A stretch of DNA of 5,332 bases from Nocardioides sp. (GCA_030452025.1 JAKDNC010000279.1:1-5332); one strand, 5' to 3'. Numbered from the stretch's first letter, positions 1-5,332 are shown. Numbers and translations are program-made. The notes: generated by a model from the sequence alone, not told the origin.

Positions 1-28
1 TCAGGGTGACGAGCCAGATGATGATCAT
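1..28 (-). CDS. Start of a divergent gene, hydrophobic N-terminus (partial)
   Basis: Only the first nine codons lie inside the window; the gene runs off the left edge. Read on the minus strand from the ATG at 28-26 they give M-I-I-I-W-L-V-T-L, a strongly hydrophobic start that would suit a membrane protein or an uncleaved signal anchor. A good ribosome binding site (GGAGAA, 42-37 on the minus strand) sits 8 bases before the ATG, which is the main reason for calling a gene from so short a stretch. The call also fits the divergent layout around the repeated operator-like elements at 52-101, which would let one site control both directions. The family cannot be judged from nine residues. The alternative is that these codons are chance and the gene upstream has another start or orientation. 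Confidence 0.45.
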
Positions 29-36
29 GGCAGTAA

Positions 37-42
37 TTCTCC
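37..42 (-). promoter_or_regulatory. Ribosome binding site of the divergent gene
   Basis: The minus strand reads GGAGAA here, 8 bases from the leftward ATG at 28. The site is listed because it decides the call of the truncated divergent gene. Confidence 0.4.
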
Positions 43-51
43 GCTGCCCGG

Positions 52-75
52 TTTCCTGCCACGAGTGGCAGGAAA
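52..75. promoter_or_regulatory. Palindromic operator with AdpA-like boxes
   Basis: The sequence TTTCCTGCCAC at 52-62 is followed, after only two bases (GA), by its exact reverse complement GTGGCAGGAAA at 65-75, giving an 11-bp perfect inverted repeat. Each arm contains TGGCAGGAAA (minus strand 61-52, plus strand 66-75). This resembles the box TGGCSNGWWY reported for AdpA of Streptomyces: it departs at the fifth position (A for S) and the last (A for Y). The two boxes are 14 bp apart centre to centre, the spacing I recall for paired inverted AdpA sites. The downstream gene encodes a protein of the same regulator class, so autoregulation is likely, with possible control of the divergent gene. 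The symmetry is seen directly; the identity of the binding protein is inferred. The same sequence could also form a hairpin in RNA. Confidence 0.6.
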
Positions 76-90
76 GTCAGTCGTGGTTGA

Positions 91-101
91 TTTCCTGCCA
101 C
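91..101. repeat. Third copy of the operator half-site
   Basis: TTTCCTGCCAC occurs again here, identical over 11 bases to the left arm of the palindrome at 52-62 and 39 bases downstream of it in the same orientation. It ends 4 bases before the GGAGG ribosome binding site of the regulator gene. Three exact copies within 50 bp argue against chance and suggest a third, isolated binding site near the translation start, suited to repression. Confidence 0.55.
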
Positions 102-105
102 TTCC

Positions 106-110
106 GGAGG
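106..110 (+). promoter_or_regulatory. Ribosome binding site of the GlxA/AdpA-type regulator
   Basis: GGAGG lies 11 bases before the ATG at 122. It decides the start: the in-frame upstream ATG at 65 lies inside the palindrome, lacks such a site, and would add 19 residues that precede the family's usual start (a short stretch leading into the first beta strand, VAVVVEDGV). Confidence 0.65.
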
Positions 111-121
111 ATGCTTGCCCG

Positions 122-1081
122 ATGCACAAGGTGGCGGTCGTCGTTGAGGACGGAGTCGAGCCGTTCGGGCTCGGCGCGATGTGTGAGGTGTGGGCCGAGC
201 CCTACCACCCGGAGGACGACAACCCGGTCTTCGACTTCGTCGTGGTCACCCCTCGTCCGGGGAGGATCCGTGGGGTTTCCGGCTTCGACCTCCACGTCGA
301 GGCTGGTCTCGACGCCGCCGAGGACGCCGACCTGATCTGTGTCGCCCCCAAGCGGGAGTTCCTCGACCCGTCACCGGAGGTGGCCGAACTGGTGCGCCGC
401 GCACACGAACGTGGCGGCCACATCTTCGCCCACTGCACCGCTGCATTCGTCCTGGCCGAGAGCGGACTGCTCGACGGTCGCAGGTGTACGACGCACTGGC
501 GCCATGTCGAAGTCCTCGCAGACGCGTGCCCCGCAGCGACGGTCGACCCGAACGTGCTCTACGTCCAGGACGGCCGCATCGTCACCGGTGCCGGGTCCGC
601 GGCCGGCCTCGACGCCGCGCTGCACCTGATGCGCCAACAGTTCGGGGCCAAGGTGGCTGCCTCGGCCGCGCGCCGGATGGTCGTCCCGCCCCACCGGGAC
701 GGTGGTCAGGCACAGTTCATCGCCCGCGCCGTGCCAGACTGCACCGCCGAGACGCTCGGCCCCCTGCTCACCTGGATCCTGGAGAACCTCGCCGAGGACC
801 TGAGTGTGGACACCCTGGCCCACCGAAGCCACATGTCGGCACGGACCTTCGCCCGCCGGTTCCGTGACGAGACCGGGACGACCCCGCACTCCTGGGTCAC
901 CGCACAGCGCTTGGTCGCCGCCGAGGAGCTGCTCGAGCTCACCGATCAGCCGGTCGAGTGGATCGCGGGCGAGGTCGGTTTCGGGAACGCGGCCACACTG
1001 CGGCACCACTTCACCCGCTCACGTGGGGTGAACCCGCAGCAATACCGCCGGGTGTTCAACTCCGGCGCGATGCCCGCCTGA
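122..1081 (+). CDS. GlxA/AdpA-type transcriptional regulator (DJ-1/PfpI + AraC HTH)
   Basis: A 319-residue DNA-binding regulator of the GlxA/AdpA class within the AraC family. Residues about 3-175 form a DJ-1/PfpI-like (class I glutamine amidotransferase-fold) domain, opening with the strand VAVVVEDGVEPFG and containing the segment AHCTAAFVLAESGLLDGR, whose Cys105 sits at the position of the nucleophile elbow. In regulators this domain usually serves dimerisation or sensing rather than catalysis. The linker VVPPHRDGGQAQFI (187-200) is a hallmark of AdpA-like proteins. Residues about 215-312 form the AraC-type domain: first helix-turn-helix around MSARTFARRFRDETG (238-252), second around VGFGNAATLRHHF (285-297), then the closing motif RGVNPQQYRR. 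The length fits the family and no key segment is missing. Repeats at 52-101 just upstream resemble AdpA boxes and suggest autoregulation. The ligand and target genes cannot be read from sequence. Whether it is the global AdpA orthologue or a local paralogue is open. Confidence 0.93.
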   Translation: MHKVAVVVEDGVEPFGLGAMCEVWAEPYHPEDDNPVFDFVVVTPRPGRIRGVSGFDLHVEAGLDAAEDADLICVAPKREFLDPSPEVAELVRRAHERGGHIFAHCTAAFVLAESGLLDGRRCTTHWRHVEVLADACPAATVDPNVLYVQDGRIVTGAGSAAGLDAALHLMRQQFGAKVAASAARRMVVPPHRDGGQAQFIARAVPDCTAETLGPLLTWILENLAEDLSVDTLAHRSHMSARTFARRFRDETGTTPHSWVTAQRLVAAEELLELTDQPVEWIAGEVGFGNAATLRHHFTRSRGVNPQQYRRVFNSGAMPA

Positions 1082-1089
1082 TCGCAACT

Positions 1090-1126
1090 CGCATCGGAGC
1101 CCGCTTGCTCCCTGCGCAGGGATGCG
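1090..1126. repeat. Intergenic palindrome and nested inverted repeats
   Basis: The gap between the regulator and the antiporter (1082-1172) holds a perfect 14-bp palindrome, TCCCTGCGCAGGGA at 1109-1122. Around it lie an outer pair, CGCATC (1090-1095) with GATGCG (1121-1126), and an inner pair, GGAGC (1096-1100) with GCTCC (1107-1111). In DNA the palindrome could bind a dimeric repressor; in RNA the outer and inner pairs could fold into one structured element. There is no run of T after it, so it is not a typical intrinsic terminator. It does not resemble the TGGCAGGAAA repeats before the regulator. No clear -35/-10 promoter was recognised in this gap. Confidence 0.4.
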
Positions 1127-1172
1127 GAACTGTTGCGCCGTGCTCGAGACCTGGGATTCCTTCACCGTTGCG

Positions 1173-3053
1173 ATGGGCGCGCTGACGCCGGCGTCGTACT
1201 TGGCGATCGTCGTGGTCCTGGGGGCGGTCGCCCAGTGGGCAGCGTGGCAGGTGAAGCTCCCCTCGATCCTGCTGCTGGTGATCGGGTTCGGCATGGGACG
1301 CCTGGTCGACCCCGAGTCGGTGCTCGGACGCGACGTCCTCTTCGGGGGCGTCACGATCGCCGTCGGCGTGATCCTCTTCGAGGGCGCGATGTCGCTGCGG
1401 CTCAAACACGTCCAGGACCTCGGCCGCCCCGTGTGGCGGCTCTGTTCGGTGACCGTGGTCGTGGCCTGGGTGCTGATCACCCTCAGCGCGCTCGCGGTGG
1501 GCTTCGCGGTCGAGGTGGCGCTGCTGGTCGGGGCCATCCTCGTCGTCACGGGACCCACTGTGATCACCCCGATCCTGCGGACGCTGCGCCCGACCCGGCG
1601 AGTCTCCTCGCTGCTGCGCTGGGAGGGGATCGTGGTCGACCCGATCGGCGCCGTCCTCGCGGTCCTGGTCTTCCAGGGTGTTCTGGCCGGAGGCGGCGGC
1701 GAAGCGGTTCCGGTCCTCATACTCACCCTGGTCCGCACGATCGCAGTCTCGTTCGGCATCGCGCTCGCCCTCGGCTGGGTCCTCGAGCAGCTGATGCGTC
1801 GCCACGCCATCCCGGACTTCCTGCACGGCATCACCTTCCTGGCTGCGGCCATCGGGGCACTGGTCGGCTCCGACGCGATCCAGGCCGAGAGCGGACTGCT
1901 CACGGTGACCGTCCTGGGTGTCTACCTCGGCAACCGTCCCGAGCTCCACCTCGAGCACGTCGCCCGCTTCAAGGAGAATCTGCAGGTCCTCTTCGTCGGA
2001 TCCCTCTTCATCGTCCTAGCAGGACGCGTGAGTCCCGACCAGTTGGTCGACGTGCTCCCGCAAGCAGCGATCCTCCTCGCCCTGCTGGTCGTCGTGGTGC
2101 GTCCGGTCAGTGTCCTGGTCGCGTTGGCAGGGACCAAGGTCACCCGTGAGGAGAAGAGTCTCCTGGCCTGCATGGCTCCTCGCGGCATCGTGGCCGCCGC
2201 CGTGACCAGCATCTTCGCGCTCGAGTTCGCGCACTCGGCGGAGACTGCCCGGCAGGCCGCGGCCTCGGCGAGTGGAGCGGCGAAGGTGGAGTTGTCCGCA
2301 CGCGCCGACGACCTCGCACGGTTGGCGGATCAGGTCAGCGAGATCGTGCCGCTGGTGTTCATCGTCATCGTCGCGACGGTGGCGATCTACGGACTCGGTA
2401 CCGGTCGCCTCGCCGAGCGACTCGGCCTGGCCAGTACGTCGCCCCAGGGGATCCTCTTCGTCGGCGCACCCAGCTGGGTCGTCGAGGCGGCGTGCATCCT
2501 CGAGGAGCAGGGGGTCGACACGCTGACCGTGGATCGTGTCTTCGCCAAGCTCGCCAAGGCGCGGATGGCCAACCTGCGCACCGAGACCGCCAACATCCTC
2601 TCCGACTACGCGGTCAAGGACATGGACCTCGCCGGCATGGGCAGCCTGATCGCCGCGACCGACGAGGACGAGGTCAACGCCACCGCCGCCCGGGAGTTCG
2701 CCCACGTCCTCGGGCGGGCGAACGTCTACCAGACACGTCGTACGGAGGCGGAGGACAGATCCCGTGACCATCGGCGGCAGGCCGCCTCGCACCTCAGCGG
2801 CCGTCCGGTCTTCGCGCCCGAGAAGACCCAGGTCGAGCTGGACGAACTGGTCGCCAGCGGGATGACTGTCAAGAGGACCAACCTCTCGGCCGAGTTCCCC
2901 CTGACCAAGTTTCGGGAGACCTACGGCGAGGACACCGTGCTGATGTTCCTGCTCCAGGACAGTCAGGTCACCGTCGTGCACGGCGACACCAAGGTCCCGG
3001 AAACCGACGTCACCGTGGTGGCCCTGGTTCGCGAGCCGGCTGCGAGCACCTAG
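1173..3053 (+). CDS. CPA1-type cation:proton antiporter with C-terminal TrkA-N (RCK) domain
   Basis: A 626-residue membrane protein that probably exchanges Na+ or K+ for H+. Residues about 8-415 hold some 11-13 hydrophobic segments with CPA1/NhaP-like landmarks: ILFEGAMSL (68-75), the unwound-helix motif TGPT (126-129), EGIVVDPIGA (151-160) with likely ion-coordinating Asp156, and MAPRGIVAA with Arg337. Residues about 426-525 match a cytosolic TrkA-N/RCK-like nucleotide-binding domain (GILFVGAPSWV, then LTVD, ANILSDYAV, AATDEDEVNATAAREFA), followed by a C-terminal segment ending in a beta-rich VTVVALVR. The glycine loop reads GAPSWV rather than GxGxxG, so NAD(H) binding is doubtful. A polar, Ala-rich segment of about 40 residues (353-392) separates the last two membrane helices. 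An ATG at 1122 would add 17 residues including two cysteines and would lie in the palindrome; the start at 1173 fits the family better but has no strong ribosome binding site, so the start is uncertain. The next gene begins 11 bases after the stop, suggesting co-transcription. Ion specificity is not determinable. Confidence 0.88.
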   Translation: MGALTPASYLAIVVVLGAVAQWAAWQVKLPSILLLVIGFGMGRLVDPESVLGRDVLFGGVTIAVGVILFEGAMSLRLKHVQDLGRPVWRLCSVTVVVAWVLITLSALAVGFAVEVALLVGAILVVTGPTVITPILRTLRPTRRVSSLLRWEGIVVDPIGAVLAVLVFQGVLAGGGGEAVPVLILTLVRTIAVSFGIALALGWVLEQLMRRHAIPDFLHGITFLAAAIGALVGSDAIQAESGLLTVTVLGVYLGNRPELHLEHVARFKENLQVLFVGSLFIVLAGRVSPDQLVDVLPQAAILLALLVVVVRPVSVLVALAGTKVTREEKSLLACMAPRGIVAAAVTSIFALEFAHSAETARQAAASASGAAKVELSARADDLARLADQVSEIVPLVFIVIVATVAIYGLGTGRLAERLGLASTSPQGILFVGAPSWVVEAACILEEQGVDTLTVDRVFAKLAKARMANLRTETANILSDYAVKDMDLAGMGSLIAATDEDEVNATAAREFAHVLGRANVYQTRRTEAEDRSRDHRRQAASHLSGRPVFAPEKTQVELDELVASGMTVKRTNLSAEFPLTKFRETYGEDTVLMFLLQDSQVTVVHGDTKVPETDVTVVALVREPAAST

Positions 3054-3064
3054 GCTGGTCGGCG

Positions 3065-3874
3065 ATGTCCCAGCCGCGCTCCAGTCCCTTTTCGGGGTGC
3101 CTCGCTTCGCTGCCCGCCGAAGGGCTCTTCTCGGTGTGGCTCGGCCCGGTCGACGGGCCACCCGACTTCACGCGTGAGGAGACGGCCCCGCACTACGCCG
3201 CCAGCACGATGAAGCTGCCCGTGCTCATCACCGCCCACCACGCCCACGACGAGGGCCGGATCGATCTCGATTCGCGCGTCAGGGTGCACGATGACTTCGC
3301 CTCCGCCGCGGACGGGTCACGGTTCCGGATGCGGCAGGACTACGACAACGACGACCAGGTCTGGGATCGGATCGATCTTGATGCGCCCCTGCGGTGGCTC
3401 GTCGAGCGGATGATCGTCCGCTCCAGCAACCTGGCCACCAACCTCATCCTTGAGGCGGTCGGTGTCCCCGCGGTTCAGCAGACGGTCTGTGCCCTCTGTC
3501 TTCACGACAGCCTCGTCTCCCGCGGGATCGAGGATGCCGCCGCGCGTGAAGCCGGGTTGGACAACCTGGTCTCCGCGCGTGACCTCGCACGGGCCCTGCA
3601 GTCGGTCATCGGCTCGCCGGAGGTCTTGGCGACACTGTCGCGTCAGGAGCTCCGCGACACCCTCCCCGCGGGTCTGCCGCCCGGGACCCGCATCGCTCAC
3701 AAGTCCGGATGGGTCGAGGGCATCACCCACGACGCGGGAATCATCTTCCCCGAAGGCGCAGACCCCTTCATCCTCGTCGTCTGCACCACTTCCGGGCTCT
3801 CCGAAGCCGAGGGCCGGGACCTGATCGCACACGCGGCGAACGCCGCCTGGCAGGAACGAGGACTTCCCGGATGA
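3065..3874 (+). CDS. Class A beta-lactamase-fold serine hydrolase, no signal peptide
   Basis: A 269-residue protein of the serine beta-lactamase/penicillin-binding protein fold. The active-site motifs are in order: Ser47-Thr-Met-Lys50 (SxxK, in AASTMKLPV), Ser120-Ser-Asn122 (SxN, in VRSSNLATN) and Lys213-Ser-Gly215 (the KTG-type motif, in AHKSGW). The Glu166-type ExxLN motif of true class A enzymes is not present in standard form; the corresponding region reads REAGLDNLVS (161-170), with Glu162 a candidate. The N-terminus (MSQPRSSPFSGCLASLPAEG) has no signal peptide or lipobox, so a cytosolic location is likely, unlike secreted beta-lactamases. The stop overlaps the next start (ATGA, 3871-3874), coupling it to the dipeptide epimerase. 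I infer a peptidase or amidase acting on cell-wall peptides, possibly a DD- or LD-carboxypeptidase, rather than antibiotic resistance. No good ribosome binding site precedes the ATG at 3065; a GTG at codon 24 is an alternative start. Confidence 0.85.
   Translation: MSQPRSSPFSGCLASLPAEGLFSVWLGPVDGPPDFTREETAPHYAASTMKLPVLITAHHAHDEGRIDLDSRVRVHDDFASAADGSRFRMRQDYDNDDQVWDRIDLDAPLRWLVERMIVRSSNLATNLILEAVGVPAVQQTVCALCLHDSLVSRGIEDAAAREAGLDNLVSARDLARALQSVIGSPEVLATLSRQELRDTLPAGLPPGTRIAHKSGWVEGITHDAGIIFPEGADPFILVVCTTSGLSEAEGRDLIAHAANAAWQERGLPG
3858..3862 (+). promoter_or_regulatory. Ribosome binding site of the dipeptide epimerase
   Basis: GAGGA lies 8 bases before the ATG at 3871, inside the last codons of the serine hydrolase gene. 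Together with the ATGA stop/start overlap it decides the epimerase start against in-frame codons further upstream (open from 3709), which would only translate the hydrolase gene in another frame. Confidence 0.6.
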
Positions 3875-4944
3875 CCATCGTCGATGTCAGGTGCCACCAC
3901 CTGACCACTGCGCTGCACTCGCCGTTCGTGACGGCACTGCGTCGCACCACCGACCTCGAGACGACGGTCGTCGAGATCATCGACGACACCGGCGAGCGCG
4001 GGTTCGGTGAGGCGCCCCAGGTGTGGCGGGTCACCGGGGAGTCGCTCGAAGGTTCCCGCGCCTGCCTCGAGGGGCCCCTCGCGGACGTGGTGCGCGGCCG
4101 GTCGAGCGACGACCTGGTCGACCTCACCCGAGCCGTCGCCGAGGCCGTGGTCGGCAACTTCGGCGCCAAGGCCGCGATGGACGTGGCACTCCACGACCTG
4201 GCGGCCCGCCGTACCGGCCTCTCCCTGCCCCGCTTCCTGGGCACAGCCCGACACCAGGTCGAGACCGACGTGACGGTCTCCGTGGGGGAGCTGAGCCAAC
4301 TCTCCACGGACGCGTTGCGCAGGGTCGAGGACGGGTTCACTGTCCTCAAGCTCAAGGTCGGCACCGACGCCCGCACCGACACCGAGCGGATCGTCGCCGT
4401 GCGTGAGGCTGTCGGAGACCGGGCACGGATCCGGGTCGACGCCAACCAGGGCTGGACCGCGCGGGAGGCGATCACGACCATCTGCGCCATCGAGGACGCG
4501 GGCGGCGGTCTCGAGTTCGTCGAGCAGCCGGTCCCTGCCGCAGACCTCGCAGCCCTGGGCCGTGTCACCGCCGCGGTGGACACCCCGATCATGGCCGACG
4601 AGACGGTCTTCGGCCTCCGCGACCTCGTCGAAGTCGTACGTCGCAACGCGGCCGACCTGGTCAACGTCAAGCTTGCCAAGTGTGGCGGCCTCTCCACGGC
4701 GCGGACCCTCCTGGAGTTCAGCCGGACGCACGGGGTCGGGACCATCGTCGGATCGATGATGGAGGGCCCGATCGGAGTGGGTGCCGCAGCCTCACTGGTC
4801 GCCGCTCTCGGCACGACCTACACCAGCGACCTCGACGCAGCATGGTGGGCAGCAGTGTCGCCGGTCGAGGGTGGAATCGAATACCACGGAGGGACGATCG
4901 TCCTTCCTGATCTACCCGGACTCGGGATAGGAAGTGTGAAGTGA
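3871..4944 (+). CDS. L-Ala-D/L-Glu (dipeptide) epimerase, enolase superfamily
   Basis: A 357-residue enzyme of the muconate lactonising subgroup of the enolase superfamily. Residues about 1-120 are the capping domain and the rest the beta/alpha barrel. Catalytic lysines are visible as Lys160-Leu-Lys162 (KxK, Lys162 the likely base) and Lys267 in VNVKLAKCGG. The Mg2+ ligands are Asp190 (RVDANQGW), Glu218 (FVEQP) and Asp243 (ADET). The barrel end carries GSMMEGPIGVG (294-304) and the motif Asp320-Leu-Asp322, the DxD that in characterised L-Ala-D/L-Glu epimerases holds the dipeptide's free amino group. Arg24 in the mobile 20s loop matches the position linked, as I recall, to glutamate recognition in the B. 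subtilis enzyme YkfB, whose numbering is within one residue throughout. The expected reaction is L-Ala-D-Glu to L-Ala-L-Glu in muropeptide salvage. Overlaps on both sides tie it to the serine hydrolase and the NlpC/P60 gene. A related dipeptide specificity remains possible, since this subgroup is diverse. Confidence 0.92.
   Translation: MTIVDVRCHHLTTALHSPFVTALRRTTDLETTVVEIIDDTGERGFGEAPQVWRVTGESLEGSRACLEGPLADVVRGRSSDDLVDLTRAVAEAVVGNFGAKAAMDVALHDLAARRTGLSLPRFLGTARHQVETDVTVSVGELSQLSTDALRRVEDGFTVLKLKVGTDARTDTERIVAVREAVGDRARIRVDANQGWTAREAITTICAIEDAGGGLEFVEQPVPAADLAALGRVTAAVDTPIMADETVFGLRDLVEVVRRNAADLVNVKLAKCGGLSTARTLLEFSRTHGVGTIVGSMMEGPIGVGAAASLVAALGTTYTSDLDAAWWAAVSPVEGGIEYHGGTIVLPDLPGLGIGSVK
4929..4934 (+). 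promoter_or_regulatory. Ribosome binding site of the NlpC/P60-type gene
   Basis: AGGAAG lies 6 bases before the GTG at 4941. It supports that start over the nearby GTG at 4936, which runs into a stop after two codons. Confidence 0.6.
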
Positions 4945-5332
4945 GCTCCAGCAACCTGCGCGTCGGTGTCGACGTCACCACCCTGTGGGCCTCGCCCGAC
5001 GTCCCGCGAGACGTCGACTCCGCTGCGGTGGCCGACCAGCCGGACGTGCACACCTGGTTGAAGACGATGACCGTCGAGGACCGTCTCGGCCTGCATGACC
5101 GCACAGTCAGCCAGGCACTCGAGGGAGAACCCGTCACCGTCGTCGAGGATGCGGGGGACTGGGTGCGGGTCGCCGCCACCTGGCAGCCGGCGCTCGACAG
5201 CGACATCGGCTACCTCGGCTGGGTACGACGCGCGCACCTGCGCGAGCCGCTGCCCGGGGACCTCGACGTGCCGCAGTCCTCGAAGCGTGCCGACCGGGTG
5301 GGGATCGCCGCGTCCGGCCGCCAGCACCTCGG
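4941..5332 (+). CDS. Probable NlpC/P60 (C40) peptidase, N-terminal SH3-type region (partial)
   Basis: An open frame of 130 codons that starts with GTG, overlaps the epimerase stop by four bases (GTGA, 4941-4944) and runs off the right edge. The protein begins SSSNLRVGVDVTTLWASPDVP without a signal peptide and continues with DVHTWLKTMTVEDRLGLHDR, GEPVTVVEDAGDWVRVAATW and DIGYLGWVRRAHL. These are the patterns of the bacterial SH3 domain that precedes the NlpC/P60 catalytic domain in YkfC-type gamma-D-glutamyl-L-diamino acid endopeptidases: an N-terminal VTTLWASP strand, a GDWVRV strand and a final GYLGWV strand leading into a helix. The catalytic Cys/His residues would lie beyond the window, so the peptidase call rests on the SH3 region and on the epimerase next door. 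Expected role: cutting L-Ala-gamma-D-Glu-diamino acid peptides to release L-Ala-D-Glu, the epimerase substrate. The C-terminal domain could still differ. Confidence 0.8.
   Translation, partial: MSSSNLRVGVDVTTLWASPDVPRDVDSAAVADQPDVHTWLKTMTVEDRLGLHDRTVSQALEGEPVTVVEDAGDWVRVAATWQPALDSDIGYLGWVRRAHLREPLPGDLDVPQSSKRADRVGIAASGRQHL

Noticed and set aside
1096..1122. Hairpin after the regulator gene as a Rho-independent terminator.
   Set aside because: No T-rich tract follows the stems.
1245..1251. TGGCAGG within the antiporter gene.
   Set aside because: Only seven bases match, in coding sequence, with no partner box nearby.
1056..1958. Long open frames of about 300 codons on the minus strand opposite the antiporter gene.
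   Set aside because: Their products are rich in Arg, Asp, Gln and His or Ser, Thr and Arg without any domain pattern, as expected for the antisense frames of a high-GC gene.
2016..3161. A 381-codon minus-strand frame opposite the end of the antiporter gene.
   Set aside because: Low-complexity composition and full overlap with a well-supported gene; an antisense shadow.
3848..3857. TGGCAGGAAC near the end of the serine hydrolase gene, matching nine of ten bases of the upstream operator box.
   Set aside because: A single copy inside coding sequence, next to the epimerase ribosome binding site; chance and codon use explain it. Kept only as a weak candidate site.
3709..3870. In-frame upstream extension of the epimerase.
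   Set aside because: It is an Arg/His/Pro-rich translation of the hydrolase gene in another frame; the ATG at 3871 has a ribosome binding site and the family's usual N-terminus.
3697..4731. A 344-codon minus-strand frame opposite the epimerase gene.
   Set aside because: No recognisable domain, biased composition, and the plus strand encodes a complete enzyme with all catalytic residues.

Overview
The window is high-GC DNA with strong third-position G/C bias, tightly packed genes, GTG as well as ATG starts, and protein families typical of Actinomycetota. A soil actinomycete such as a Nocardioides-like organism would fit, but the genus is an inference. No rRNA or tRNA gene, CRISPR array, insertion sequence, phage gene or convincing Rho-independent terminator was seen.

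Layout: (i) 1-121 is an apparent divergent promoter region. The first nine codons of a leftward gene end at the window edge. Next come three copies of the 11-mer TTTCCTGCCAC/GTGGCAGGAAA, two of them forming a near-continuous palindrome, and then the Shine-Dalgarno sequence of a rightward regulator. (ii) 122-1081 encodes a GlxA/AdpA-type regulator (DJ-1/PfpI-like domain plus AraC-type DNA-binding domain). (iii) 1082-1172 is a short intergenic gap with a perfect 14-bp palindrome. (iv) 1173-3053 encodes a CPA1-type cation:proton antiporter with a cytosolic TrkA-N/RCK-like domain. (v) 3065-3874, 3871-4944 and 4941-window end encode a class A beta-lactamase-fold serine hydrolase, an L-Ala-D/L-Glu (dipeptide) epimerase of the enolase superfamily, and the N-terminal SH3-type region of a probable NlpC/P60 (C40) peptidase. 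The last three genes are joined by 4-base ATGA and GTGA overlaps.

How they may work together: an epimerase followed by an NlpC/P60 peptidase resembles the muropeptide-degradation operon ykfABCD of Bacillus subtilis. There a gamma-D-glutamyl-diamino acid endopeptidase releases L-Ala-D-Glu from wall peptides and the epimerase converts it to L-Ala-L-Glu, which ordinary peptidases can use. No signal peptide is visible in any of the three proteins, so a cytosolic cell-wall peptide salvage route is likely. The serine hydrolase stands where Bacillus has an LD-carboxypeptidase (YkfA), which suggests a non-homologous peptide-trimming partner. The antiporter lies 11 bases upstream and may be co-transcribed, but a functional link is not obvious. 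The repeated 10-mer TGGCAGGAAA upstream of the regulator is close to the known AdpA box (TGGCSNGWWY), with the inverted pair 14 bp apart centre to centre, so autoregulation and control of the divergent gene are the most attractive regulatory hypotheses.
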